A stretch of DNA of 64,000 nt from NCBI RefSeq assembly GCF_016860525.1, contig NZ_BNEA01000007.1, positions 496,001 to 560,000 on the forward strand. The letters are read 5' to 3'. The notes beneath the pieces were generated by a model, which saw nothing but the letters and a program-made list of their open reading frames with translations, ran no database searches and was not told the origin of the DNA. This stretch comes from Streptomyces rubradiris. Its GTDB lineage: Bacteria; Actinomycetota; Actinomycetes; Streptomycetales; Streptomycetaceae. Both the position numbers and the translations under genes were made by a program. Positions 8,348 through 16,875 of this stretch are shown here, piece by piece (position 1 is the first letter of the stretch; every line of letters starts with the position of its first letter).

Positions 8348-9118
8348 TCAGGGTGCCGGGCGTTCGATGCTCAGGACGTGCTGGTCGTGGCGGAAGGTGT
8401 ACGTGCCGTCCTCGTTGTCGAAGTGCCGCCGTACATAAGCCTCGACCGCCTCGCGGGTCGGGGAAGGGGCGTCGGGGACGCTGAGGAGGAAGTCGGCGAC
8501 CGTGAGGGTCTCCTCCAGGCTGCGGCCGTGGTAGCGGGCGGGTACGACGTCCAGCCCGGTGCGGCCGACCAAGCCGGGTGCCAGGGCGGCCAGTTCGCCG
8601 ACGAGTTCCCGCACGTCGAAATGGCGGCCGGTGAAGTGGCGCACCATGCGCATGCAGGCGTTGTCGGGATTCTGCAGCAGCACGAGCAGAACGCCGCCCG
8701 GCGCCACCCACTCCATGACGCGTGCCGTCGTCACCGCCCACTGCGTACGGGGGATGTAGTACAGCACGTGGGACAGCAGGGCCAGATCGGCCCGCGCGTC
8801 CACCCGGGCCTCGCCGACCGGTTCGGCCACCACCTCCGCCTGCGGGCACGCCCGCGCCAGCGCGCGCCGCATGGGCTCGCTCGGCTCGACGCACACGACG
8901 CGCTCGAAGTACGGGGCGAGATACCGCGTCGTCGTGCCCTGGGCGGCGCCGATGTCCAGGAGCGTCCGCCGGGCGGGCAGCCGGTCCACCACCCGGCGCA
9001 GGTACGCGTGGGTGGTGGCCTTCTCGTCCGTCCCGGAGAGGAACATGTCGAGGGCTTCCAGATAGGCCTCGTCGTCCGTCCCCGCGTTGCACGCCCGCGC
9101 GGTCTTCCGCAGCTCCAC
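8348..9118 (-). CDS. Class I SAM-dependent methyltransferase
   Basis: 256-residue methyltransferase. SAM-binding motif I is LLDIGAAQGTTTRYLAP, the acidic motif II is VVCVEPSEPMR, and the post-I segment is ADLALLSHVLYYIP. The GTG at 9118 is preferred because GGAGGG lies ten bases upstream. The frame continues to 9760, but the upstream part is Arg/Pro-rich shadow sequence. Substrate unknown. It is not in an operon with its neighbours. Confidence 0.82.
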   Translation of the reverse strand: MELRKTARACNAGTDDEAYLEALDMFLSGTDEKATTHAYLRRVVDRLPARRTLLDIGAAQGTTTRYLAPYFERVVCVEPSEPMRRALARACPQAEVVAEPVGEARVDARADLALLSHVLYYIPRTQWAVTTARVMEWVAPGGVLLVLLQNPDNACMRMVRHFTGRHFDVRELVGELAALAPGLVGRTGLDVVPARYHGRSLEETLTVADFLLSVPDAPSPTREAVEAYVRRHFDNEDGTYTFRHDQHVLSIERPAP

Positions 9119-9883
9119 TTCCCACGCTCCCTCCACCGCGGCGGCATGCCCTGCCCGGCACACCACCGGTGCCCTCCGGCGACGCCACAGTGGCACGACA
9201 GCGGTGTCCGTCCGGCGGGGAACACGCCTTCTGGTGCGCGGTGGACGGGGCGCACCGGAGCGGACCGGAGCGGCGCGGCGTACGCCCCTTCGCGGGACGG
9301 ACGCCTCGACGCGCCGTGTCGGCGGTGCCCTCGGCGCGGATGCCGGTGGGCGGGACGGCGCGGCCGCCGTCCCACTCCAGGCCACCGTCCAGACCGTCGT
9401 TCCGCAACGCGCAGGACGCTCCGGTTCGCGGCTCGCGGTCGTCTGCGAGTGCGCCCCTGATGGGGGACGTGCCGGGGATCGGGCGAGTTCCGCGGGCAGA
9501 CGTGGTCCGTGCGTCAGAGGTCCTGCCCGGCGGTTCCGCCGGGCCGCCGACGACCGTACCGTTCGAACACACCCTTCCTGTACGCGCCTTCGCGTCGTAT
9601 CGCCGGCAGCGCGACCTGCCGGGCTTGTGGTGCCCCGGCGACCACCGGCGGGCAGGGCGGGCGTGGTGGGCGGCATCGGCGCTCCGGGCTCGTGGTGGGG
9701 GCGTGGGACATGGCGGTCACGGGGGTTCGGAAGCCGGCTCGGCGAGTCCCTGGCTCGCAACCGCCCGGTCGCTGCTGCCGATTGCGGGCGTCGATGTCAT
9801 TGACGGCCAGTTGGGCGCCCAACTATGTTCTCGACGATTTGGCGAACGGAGTTCGAGATTCCGAACACCGAAAGGGTGTGTCC
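9119..9883. other. Non-coding stretch; operator-like repeat before GH127 gene
   Basis: No convincing gene is seen on either strand; all open frames here are Arg/Pro-rich shadows. GTTCG-N6-CGAAC at 9851-9866, 18 bases before the glycosidase start, is a small perfect inverted repeat of the sort bound by IclR- or LacI-type regulators of sugar genes. Confidence 0.4.
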
Positions 9884-12193
9884 ATGTCCTCCTCCGTCAG
9901 CAGACGACGTCTCCTCCAGCTCGCCGGGGCCAGCGCCGCGGCGTCCGCCGTGGGCCCCGCTCTCGGCGGCTCCGCCGCCCACGCGGCCGTACCCCCCGCC
10001 CGGCCCGACATCGGCGCCCAGGCCTTCCCCTTCGAGCTCGGCCAGGTCAGGCTGACCGCGAGCCGATGGCTGGACAACCAGAACCGGACCCAGAGCTATC
10101 TGCGGTTCGTCGACGTCGACCGGCTGCTGTACAACTTCCGCGCCAACCACCGTCTGTCCACCAACGGCGCGGCCGCCACCGGGGGCTGGGAGGCCCCCGG
10201 CTTCCCCTTCCGCAGCCATGTCCAGGGGCATTTCCTCACCGCGTGGGCGCAGTCGTACGCGGTGACCGGGGACGGCGTCTGCCGGGACAAGGCCCTGTAC
10301 ATGGTCGCGGAACTGGCCAAGTGCCAGGCCAACAACGGCGCCGCGGGGTTCGGCGCGGGGTACCTCTCCGGCTATCCCGAGTCCGATTTCACCGCCCTGG
10401 AGGCGCGCACGCTGTCCAACGGGAACGTGCCGTACTACACCGTCCACAAGACGCTGACCGGTCTGCTGGACGTGTGGCGGTACATCGGCAGCACACAGGC
10501 CCGTGACGTGCTGCTGGCCCTGGCGGGCTGGGTCGACCGGCGCACCGGCCGGCTGACCACCGCGCAGCTCCAGGCCATGCTGGGCACGGAGTTCGGCGGC
10601 ATGAACGCCGTCCTGACCGACCTGTACCAGCAGACCGGCGACGCGCGATGGCTGACCGTCGCCCGGCGGTTCGACCACGCCGCCGTGTTCGACCCGCTGG
10701 CGGCCGGCGAGGACCGGCTGGCCGGGCTGCACGCCAACACCCAGGTGCCCAAGTGGATCGGGGCCGTCCGCGCGTACAAGGCCACGGGCACCACCCGGTA
10801 CCGGGACATCGCCACCAACGCCTGGGACTTCTGCGTCCACGCCCACACCTACGCCATCGGCGGCAACAGCCAGGCGGAGCACTTCCGGGCCCCGGACGCC
10901 ATCGCCGCCTACCTGCGGCAGGACACCTGCGAGAGCTGCAACACCGTCAACATGCTGACCCTGACCCGGGAGTTGTTCGCGCTGACGCCGGACCGGGCCG
11001 AGTTGTTCGACTTCTACGAGCAGGCGTGGCTGAACCAGATGATCGGCCAGCAGAACCCGGCCGACCCGCACGGCCACGTCACCTACTTCACCCCGCTCAA
11101 CCCCGGCGGCCGGCGGGGCGTGGGGCCGGCCTGGGGCGGCGGCACCTGGAGCACCGACTACACCACCTTCTGGTGCTGCCAGGGCACGGGCCTGGAGATG
11201 CACACCCGGCTGATGGACTCCGTGTACTTCCACGCCGGCACCACCCTGACCGTGAACCTGTTCGTGCCCTCGGTGCTCACCTGGACGCAGCGCGGCATCA
11301 CCGTCACCCAGACCACGTCGTACCCGGCGAGCGACACCACGACCCTGCGTGTCACCGGTGACGCCGGCGGGACCTGGACGATGCGCGTCCGCATCCCCGG
11401 CTGGACCACCGGGGCCACCGTCAGCGTCAACGGCGTCACGCAGAACATCTCCACGGCCCCGGGCGGTTACGCGGCCCTGACCCGCGCCTGGGCCTCCGGC
11501 GACACCGTGACCGTCCGCCTGCCCATGCGCACCGTGGTACGCCCGGCCAACGACAACCCCGGTGTCGCCGCGGTCACTTACGGACCGGTCGTCCTGGCCG
11601 GCGACTACGGCGACACCGCGCTCGGCGCCCTCCCCGCCCTGGACGTCTCCTCGGTCAGGCGGACCAGTTCCACCGCGCTCGCCTTCACCGCCACGGCGAA
11701 CGGCTCCCCCGTGGCCCTGGGTCCGTTCCACGACGCGCACGGCCACAACTACACCGTCTACTGGAAGACCGGGGGTGTGGCGTCCGTCCGGCTCGCCAAC
11801 GCGGCCGGCGGTCTGGTGCTGGGCATCCAGGACATGTCCACCGCCGACGGCGGCCGTGCCCTGCAATGGAGCGACTCGGGCACCGCCGACCACGACTGGG
11901 AGCTGGTCCCCGACGGTGACGCCGTCCGCTTCCGCAACGTGCACAGCGGCAAGGTGCTCGGCGTACGGGACATGTCCACGGCCGACGGAGCCGCCGTGCT
12001 GCAGTGGTCGGACAACGGCACCGCCGACCACCGGTGGTTCCTGATCGACCAGGGCGACGGCACCTTCAAGATCCGCAACGCGCACAGCGGGAAACTGCTC
12101 GGCATCGAGAACAACTCCACCGCGATGGGCGCCTTCGCGGTGCAGGCCCCGGACGACGGCACGGCCGACAACCGGTGGCGCGTCGTACGGTGA
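9884..12193 (+). CDS. Secreted GH127-type beta-L-arabinofuranosidase with ricin-like lectin domain
   Basis: 769-residue exported glycoside hydrolase. The Tat signal (SRRRLLQLAGA...AHA) covers about residues 6-34. The GH127 catalytic region follows: FRSHVQGHFLTAWAQSYAVT, YTVHKTLTGLLDVW, AEHFRAPD, TCESCNTVNMLTLTRELF with Cys residues of the zinc-cysteine centre, and FWCCQGTGLEMHTRL with the paired cysteines. A beta domain comes next. The last 140 residues contain three repeats (VLGIQDMSTADG, VLGVRDMSTADG, LLGIENNSTAMG) with QWSDxGTADHxW, a ricin-type beta-trefoil. It likely removes L-arabinofuranose from plant polysaccharide or hydroxyproline-linked arabinan outside the cell. Confidence 0.9.
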   Translation: MSSSVSRRRLLQLAGASAAASAVGPALGGSAAHAAVPPARPDIGAQAFPFELGQVRLTASRWLDNQNRTQSYLRFVDVDRLLYNFRANHRLSTNGAAATGGWEAPGFPFRSHVQGHFLTAWAQSYAVTGDGVCRDKALYMVAELAKCQANNGAAGFGAGYLSGYPESDFTALEARTLSNGNVPYYTVHKTLTGLLDVWRYIGSTQARDVLLALAGWVDRRTGRLTTAQLQAMLGTEFGGMNAVLTDLYQQTGDARWLTVARRFDHAAVFDPLAAGEDRLAGLHANTQVPKWIGAVRAYKATGTTRYRDIATNAWDFCVHAHTYAIGGNSQAEHFRAPDAIAAYLRQDTCESCNTVNMLTLTRELFALTPDRAELFDFYEQAWLNQMIGQQNPADPHGHVTYFTPLNPGGRRGVGPAWGGGTWSTDYTTFWCCQGTGLEMHTRLMDSVYFHAGTTLTVNLFVPSVLTWTQRGITVTQTTSYPASDTTTLRVTGDAGGTWTMRVRIPGWTTGATVSVNGVTQNISTAPGGYAALTRAWASGDTVTVRLPMRTVVRPANDNPGVAAVTYGPVVLAGDYGDTALGALPALDVSSVRRTSSTALAFTATANGSPVALGPFHDAHGHNYTVYWKTGGVASVRLANAAGGLVLGIQDMSTADGGRALQWSDSGTADHDWELVPDGDAVRFRNVHSGKVLGVRDMSTADGAAVLQWSDNGTADHRWFLIDQGDGTFKIRNAHSGKLLGIENNSTAMGAFAVQAPDDGTADNRWRVVR

Positions 12194-12319
12194 CGGGCAG
12201 CGGACGACCGCCGGGGGCCAGGGAGCGGGGCACTTGGAGGGGCGCGCCGATCGGCAGGGCCGGCGCGCCCATGAAGGCGGCGCCGAATCCGGGTCGCGCC
12301 CCTGGCACCCCGCTGCCGC

Positions 12320-12490
12320 TCATCCCCTGACCGGCAGCAGGCCGCGCTCGTAGGCCCTGGCCAGCCGCCGCGGTACCAGGTGCGACACGCCGTCGACGAT
12401 GACCGGCACCAGCCGGGGTGCGTCCGCCTTCCACTGGGCACGACGGTGACGCGTGTTGCTGCGGGACATCTTGCGCTTCGGGACAGCCAT
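12320..12490 (-). CDS. rpmF: 50S ribosomal protein L32, cysteine-free (zinc-independent) paralogue
   Basis: A 56-residue protein beginning [20 protein letters not shown], the invariant start of L32. The usual zinc ribbon with two CxxC pairs is absent and no cysteine remains. Such C-minus paralogues replace the zinc-binding copy during zinc starvation, and their genes are repressed by Zur. A Zur box lies 41 bases upstream. The housekeeping zinc-binding copy should be elsewhere in the genome. Confidence 0.95.
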   Translation of the reverse strand: MAVPKRKMSRSNTRHRRAQWKADAPRLVPVIVDGVSHLVPRRLARAYERGLLPVRG

Positions 12491-12530
12491 GGGAACTCCA
12501 GGTCGGAAACGGGACTCGACCCACCCTACG

Positions 12531-12545
12531 TGAAAATGATTTCCG
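12531..12545 (-). promoter_or_regulatory. Zur box upstream of L32 paralogue
   Basis: TGAAAATGATTTCCG matches the Streptomyces Zur palindrome TGAAAATGATTTTCA at 13 of 15 positions. It lies between the acetyltransferase gene and the L32 gene, in the L32 promoter position. It implies zinc-dependent repression of L32. Confidence 0.85.
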
Positions 12546-12553
12546 TTTGCACT

Positions 12554-13105
12554 CTAGCGGTGCAGGGGAATCTCGAAGTGCACGGTGCCCACGCCCGGAC
12601 CGTGCTCCCCCGTGGTGCGCGCGTCGAACACCTCCTTCCCGATGCCGCGCCAGAAGGCCTCCGCGCCCTCCACGTCGACGTTGGTGTGGAGGTAGATGCT
12701 GTCGTAGCCGGGGGTTCCGGCGACGAAGTCGCACGCCCGCCGCACCAGCGTCCGCGCCAGTCCGTGACGGCGGTGCCGGGGGCTCACGTAGACGCGGACG
12801 AGCTGGGCGGTGGTGCCCGACGGGTAGCGTTCGGCGAGCCGGCGGGGGTGCGGCGGATGCGCCGGCCCCGCCGACCGCACGCCGGTCGTGGCCACCACCT
12901 CGTCGCCGTGGCGGGCGACGAGCAGGAGGTGGCGGGGGTGGTCCAGATACGTGGCCTCGATGTCGATGACATCGCGGTGCCATTCGGGGACGTAGCCGTA
13001 GCCGAAGTCCCGGTAGAAGGTGTCCAGCATCAGTCGCCGCGCGCCTTCCACGTCGGCCTTCGTGGCGGGGCGGACGGTGTACGGCGGGTGCGGGGGGTGG
13101 CTCAT
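12554..13105 (-). CDS. GNAT family N-acetyltransferase
   Basis: 183-residue GCN5-related acetyltransferase. The acetyl-CoA motif is VRVYVSPRHRRHGLARTLVR (R/Q-x-x-G-x-G/A type), and the C-terminal part YDSIYLHTNVDVEGAEAFWR is typical. The ATG at 13105 follows CAGGAGA. It lies 27 bases after the secreted peptidase gene, so it is in that operon, which starts next to the Zur-like box at 14685. It may modify an amino group of a small molecule; the substrate is unknown. Confidence 0.88.
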   Translation of the reverse strand: MSHPPHPPYTVRPATKADVEGARRLMLDTFYRDFGYGYVPEWHRDVIDIEATYLDHPRHLLLVARHGDEVVATTGVRSAGPAHPPHPRRLAERYPSGTTAQLVRVYVSPRHRRHGLARTLVRRACDFVAGTPGYDSIYLHTNVDVEGAEAFWRGIGKEVFDARTTGEHGPGVGTVHFEIPLHR

Positions 13106-13131
13106 CGCGGTCTCCTGGGGTGCGGGGGGTG

Positions 13132-14643
13132 TCAGGGGGTCGGCAGGCCGGGCCCGGCGCAGCGCACGTGTGCCGCCGGCACGCTCCCGTCGACCAGGTA
13201 CGCGGCGACCGTCCCGTCCACGCAGGGGTTGCCCCGGCTGGCGAAGACCCCGTGGGAGTAGTCGTCGTACAGGGTGACGAGGCGTGAGCCGGGGAACCGG
13301 TGCGCCAGTCGCCGGGCCCCCTCCACCGGGGTGACGGGGTCGCCCTCGGACGCCACCAGCAGCACGGGCGGGACGTCCGGGCCGCCGAGGCCGGGGCGCC
13401 GTCCGGGCCGGTGGTGCCAGAAGGCGCAGGCGGAGGCTTCCATCCCGGTGAGCACGGGCAGCGGATCGGTCCGTCGTACGCGCCGCAGGTCGGCCAGGAC
13501 CCGGGCGGGTGCGGGACCGGGCCCGTCGGCACACTTCACGATGCGGTTGGCGGACTCGTACGTACGGGAGGCGGCGCCGTCGAACGGCGCCTCGGGGCGG
13601 AGCCCGCCGGTGCCGCCGTCACGCAGGTACGCGCGGATGCCGTCCGCGAGGCCGGTCCAGCGTTCGGTGCGGCCGAGGGCGCGGTAGACGGCGCGGTCGA
13701 ACTCGGCGGGGCCGAAGCCGTCCACGGGATGGGCCGCGAGCCCGTCGCGTGCGCGTGCGTAGGCCTGGCGCACCTCGTCGGCGCGACCGCCGAGGCCGAA
13801 GCGGCTCCGGTGCCGGGCGGCCCAGGCGAAGAACACCTCGCGCTGGCGCAGGAGGGCCCGGCTCTGGCGCAGGTCGAAGTCGTACCAGCTCCATGGGCCC
13901 ACCACGCTGTCGAGCACCATGCGGCCGACCCGCCGGGGGAACAGGGCGGCGTAGGCGGCGCCGAGGTAGCTGCCGTACGAGACGCCGAGGAAGCCGATCC
14001 GTTCCTCGCCGAGGGCCGAGCGGAGGGCGTCCATGTCGCGGGCGGTCTCGGCGGTCGACAGATGGGGCAGGGCGTCGCCCGCACCGGCGGCGCAGTCGTC
14101 GGCCATGCGCCGCAAGGAGCCGAGGTACGCCGTCTCCGCCGCACGGCCGACGGGGACGGGATCGGGGGCCGGGCTGTCGAAGAGGCCGCCCATCGCGCCG
14201 CAGTCGGCCGGCGCGCTCCGTCCGGTGCCGCGCGGATCGAAGCCGATGACGTCGTACGCGCGGCGGACGCTCTCGGGGAGCTTCGCCCGCTTGGTGACGG
14301 CGTACGACAGCCCCGGGCCGCCGGGCCCGCCGGGGTTCACGAGGAGGACGCCGCGCCGCTCACCGGGCGTGCCGGAGGCGGGCACCCGGGAGACGGCTAT
14401 GCGTATCCGCCGGCCGTGCGGGTTCTCCCGGTCGAGCGGGACCTCCAGCCAACCGCATTCCACGCGGTCGGGCGGCGGCGGGGACGGTACGGACCGGGGG
14501 CAGGCACCGAACCGCAGCGGGGCGGGAGCGGCAACGGCGGTAGGTGGTGCGGAAGTTGTGGTGTCAGGGGCCGCCGGGGCCGGGGCGGTGGCGGTGGTGA
14601 CGAGGGCGCACAGAGCGCTCAGAGGGCGTACGGCAGGGAGCAC
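13132..14643 (-). CDS. Secreted alpha/beta hydrolase (tripeptidyl aminopeptidase type)
   Basis: 503-residue exported hydrolase of the SlpD/SlpE tripeptidyl aminopeptidase family, which removes short peptides from N-termini. A signal-like N-terminus (residues 1-24) is followed by the oxyanion-hole motif NPGGPGGPG, the nucleophile elbow GVSYGSYLG, the aspartate in SEGDPVTPVE and the histidine in DYSHGVF. GTG start at 14643. It diverges from the metallophore-like operon, and the Zur-like box lies about 40 bases before its start, so zinc may control it. It could release amino acids or process an exported conjugate. Confidence 0.88.
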   Translation of the reverse strand: MLPAVRPLSALCALVTTATAPAPAAPDTTTSAPPTAVAAPAPLRFGACPRSVPSPPPPDRVECGWLEVPLDRENPHGRRIRIAVSRVPASGTPGERRGVLLVNPGGPGGPGLSYAVTKRAKLPESVRRAYDVIGFDPRGTGRSAPADCGAMGGLFDSPAPDPVPVGRAAETAYLGSLRRMADDCAAGAGDALPHLSTAETARDMDALRSALGEERIGFLGVSYGSYLGAAYAALFPRRVGRMVLDSVVGPWSWYDFDLRQSRALLRQREVFFAWAARHRSRFGLGGRADEVRQAYARARDGLAAHPVDGFGPAEFDRAVYRALGRTERWTGLADGIRAYLRDGGTGGLRPEAPFDGAASRTYESANRIVKCADGPGPAPARVLADLRRVRRTDPLPVLTGMEASACAFWHHRPGRRPGLGGPDVPPVLLVASEGDPVTPVEGARRLAHRFPGSRLVTLYDDYSHGVFASRGNPCVDGTVAAYLVDGSVPAAHVRCAGPGLPTP

Positions 14644-14684
14644 GAGTCTCGCATTCAGAGAACCGACGTGACATCAGATGACAA

Positions 14685-14699
14685 TGAAAACGAATATCG
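14685..14699. promoter_or_regulatory. Zur-like box in divergent promoter
   Basis: TGAAAACGAATATCG matches the Streptomyces Zur consensus at 11 of 15 positions, within an AT-rich patch (14674-14704). It lies between the secreted peptidase and the ATP-grasp operon. The nearby L32 Zur box and the transport genes downstream support zinc control. The match is weaker than at 12531, so a related metal regulator is possible. Confidence 0.6.
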
Positions 14700-14788
14700 A
14701 TAAGGTCCCCCTCGGTCAAGCCGACGCATGCGCGACACGCCGTCGGCGCGACAGCAGACCTTCGTCCACACCGTGAAAAGGGGAAGCC

Positions 14789-16045
14789 GTGGCTCATCTG
14801 CTGATGGTCGAGAGCTGGGTCGGATCGATGAGCAGACTCCTGCCACGGGCGATCCGCGAGGAGGGGCACGAGTTCACCTTCCTCACCCGCGACCTGCACC
14901 ACTACCTGCGCTCCGCGCCCGAGGGCACCGCACACCCCCTGCTCGCCGCCCGCCATGTGCTGACCGCCGACACCAACGACGACGAGACGCTGCTGCCCTT
15001 CGTCCAACGGGCCCACGACAGCCTGCGCTTCGACGGCGTGCTCACCTCCTGCGACTACTACCTCCCGACCGCCGCGCGGATCGCCGGACGGCTCGGGCTG
15101 CCCGGCCCCGCCCCCGAGGCGGTGGAGAACGCGTGCCGCAAGGACGCCACCCGCCGGATCCTGGCCGAGGCCGGTGTGCCCGGCCCCCGCTTCGCGGTCT
15201 GCGGCGACTGGGCCGAGACCGCCGCCGCGGCCCGGGACCTCGGCTACCCGCTGGTGCTCAAGCCGGTGGACCTGTGCGCCGGGATGTTCGTACGGCGCGT
15301 GGACGACGAACCCGCCCTGGCACACGCCTACCGCGCGCTGGCCGGCTTCCCCGTCAACGCCCGGGGACAGCGCCGCTCCCCCGCCGTCCTCCTGGAGGAG
15401 CTCCTCGAAGGGCCCGAGGTGAGCGTCGAGACCGTCGCCCACGGCGGTACCGCGCACGTCGTGGGCGTCACCGACAAGAGCGTCGGAGGCGCACCCGCCT
15501 TCATCGAGACCGGGCACATGTTCCCCGCCGCGCTCCCGCCCGCCGACACCGAGGCGGCCGAGCGGACGGCGCTGCACGCGCTGAAGGCCCTCGGACTCGA
15601 CTCGGGCGTGGCACACACCGAGATCAAGCTGACACCCGGCGGGCCACGCCTGGTGGAGGTGAACCCGCGCCCCGCCGGCAACCGCATCACCGAGCTGATA
15701 CGCCACGTGACCGGCATCGACCTCGCCGCCGCCTGTGTCGCGGTGGCCCTCGGCCGCGCACCGGACCTGCGGCCCGCGGACACCGGCCTCACCAGCGCCG
15801 CCATCGCCTTCCTCGTGCCGGACGGCGACGGTGTGCTGGAGGCGGTCGACGGCGTCGGCGAAGTGCGCGACGCGGCCGGTGTGCTGGAGGTCCGGCTCCC
15901 CGAGCCCGGCACCGCGGTGCGGGCGGCGGCCAGCAACAACGAGTACCTCGGCCACATCATGGCCGGAGACACCGGCGGGCTCGGCGCACGCGACCGCGTC
16001 GAGACCCTGCTCGCCGGGCTGCGGCCCCGGGTGGTGGCCCGATGA
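14789..16045 (+). CDS. ATP-grasp ligase
   Basis: 418-residue ATP-grasp enzyme that activates a carboxylate with ATP and joins it to an amine, as in dipeptide ligases of the LdmS/BacD group. The N-terminal pre-grasp domain is followed by the ATP lysine (LVLKPVDLCAG), the adenine-site acidic strand (VLLEELLEGPEVSVE), and the metal ligands in HTEIKLTPGGPRLVEVNPRP. GTG start at 14789 with AAAAGGGGA upstream. It is the first gene of a tightly overlapping operon. Here it probably links two amino-acid-like units of a small metal-binding product; that is inference. Confidence 0.9.
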   Translation: MAHLLMVESWVGSMSRLLPRAIREEGHEFTFLTRDLHHYLRSAPEGTAHPLLAARHVLTADTNDDETLLPFVQRAHDSLRFDGVLTSCDYYLPTAARIAGRLGLPGPAPEAVENACRKDATRRILAEAGVPGPRFAVCGDWAETAAAARDLGYPLVLKPVDLCAGMFVRRVDDEPALAHAYRALAGFPVNARGQRRSPAVLLEELLEGPEVSVETVAHGGTAHVVGVTDKSVGGAPAFIETGHMFPAALPPADTEAAERTALHALKALGLDSGVAHTEIKLTPGGPRLVEVNPRPAGNRITELIRHVTGIDLAAACVAVALGRAPDLRPADTGLTSAAIAFLVPDGDGVLEAVDGVGEVRDAAGVLEVRLPEPGTAVRAAASNNEYLGHIMAGDTGGLGARDRVETLLAGLRPRVVAR

Positions 16046-16875
16046 CCGCCCCCACCGGCATACGGACCACGGCCTCCTCGTACGACGACCTCGTCCGGCG
16101 CGTTCTCGACGGCCGCCTCGGACCGGACCCGGGTACCCAGCGCATCACCGTGGCGTTCACCACCCGGCAGGCGGTACGCCACGACGGGCGCGGCGGCGGG
16201 TACCGCAACGAGGTGCTGAGTCTGCGCCTGGCCGAAGCCGTCGGCTCGTGCGCGGTCGAGCCCGGCGCGCTGCCGGACGGGGCCGTCGAGGACTGCGTCG
16301 GCGCCGATGTCGCCCGGCTCCTCCGGCACGAGCTGCTGCCGGTGCGCGTGGCCGCCCTCGACGCGTACCTGATGCACGTCCGGCCGCACCGCCCCGCAGG
16401 CGGCGCACGGCCCTTCCCGTTGCCGGCGGGCACGTCGCTGCACAAGTCACGGGCCCGGGCCCGCGCGGTCGTGGAGCTGCTCGACGCCCCGCCCGGGAGC
16501 ACGGTGCTCGTGGTCGGCGTCGTCAACTCGCTGCTGGAGGCGCTGCGGCGGCGCGGGCTGGCGTACGTCCCGTGCGACCTCAAGGGCGGCACGACCGAGT
16601 GGGGCGAGCCGGTGCGGACCGACGCGGCGGCGGAGCTGGAGCGCTGTGACGCGATCCTCGCCTCCGGCATGACGCTCGGCAACGGCAGCTTCGAGCCACT
16701 GCGGGAGCACGCCCTGCGGCACGGCAAGGAGCTGGTGATGTTCGCCCAGACCGGCAGCGCCGTCCTGCCGTGCCTCATCGGCGCCGGGGTCAGCGCGGTG
16801 TGCGCCGAGCCCTACCCCTTCTTCTGGCTGGACGGCGGCCCCGGAACCATCCACCGCTACGGAGCCGCCCTGTGA
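16042..16875 (+). CDS. DUF364-like Rossmann protein (putative heavy-metal chelation family)
   Basis: 277-residue protein. The C-terminal half (GSTVLVVGVVNSLLEALRRR, then CDAILASGMTLGNGSFEPL) fits the Rossmann-like DUF364 family, named as putative heavy-metal-binding, which recognises or transforms a small ligand. The N-terminal half (about residues 1-140) resembles the companion DUF4213 domain, with QAVRHDGRGGGYRNEV and a HKSRARARAV helix. Its ATG overlaps the stop of the ATP-grasp gene, and its own stop overlaps the next start. Function unknown; context makes it a biosynthetic enzyme or metal handler. No membrane segments. Confidence 0.7.
   Translation: MTAPTGIRTTASSYDDLVRRVLDGRLGPDPGTQRITVAFTTRQAVRHDGRGGGYRNEVLSLRLAEAVGSCAVEPGALPDGAVEDCVGADVARLLRHELLPVRVAALDAYLMHVRPHRPAGGARPFPLPAGTSLHKSRARARAVVELLDAPPGSTVLVVGVVNSLLEALRRRGLAYVPCDLKGGTTEWGEPVRTDAAAELERCDAILASGMTLGNGSFEPLREHALRHGKELVMFAQTGSAVLPCLIGAGVSAVCAEPYPFFWLDGGPGTIHRYGAAL

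Noticed and set aside
9119..9760. Long open frames on both strands upstream of the methyltransferase
   Set aside because: Arg/Pro/Ala-rich sequence with no domain pattern, typical of shadow frames in high-GC DNA.
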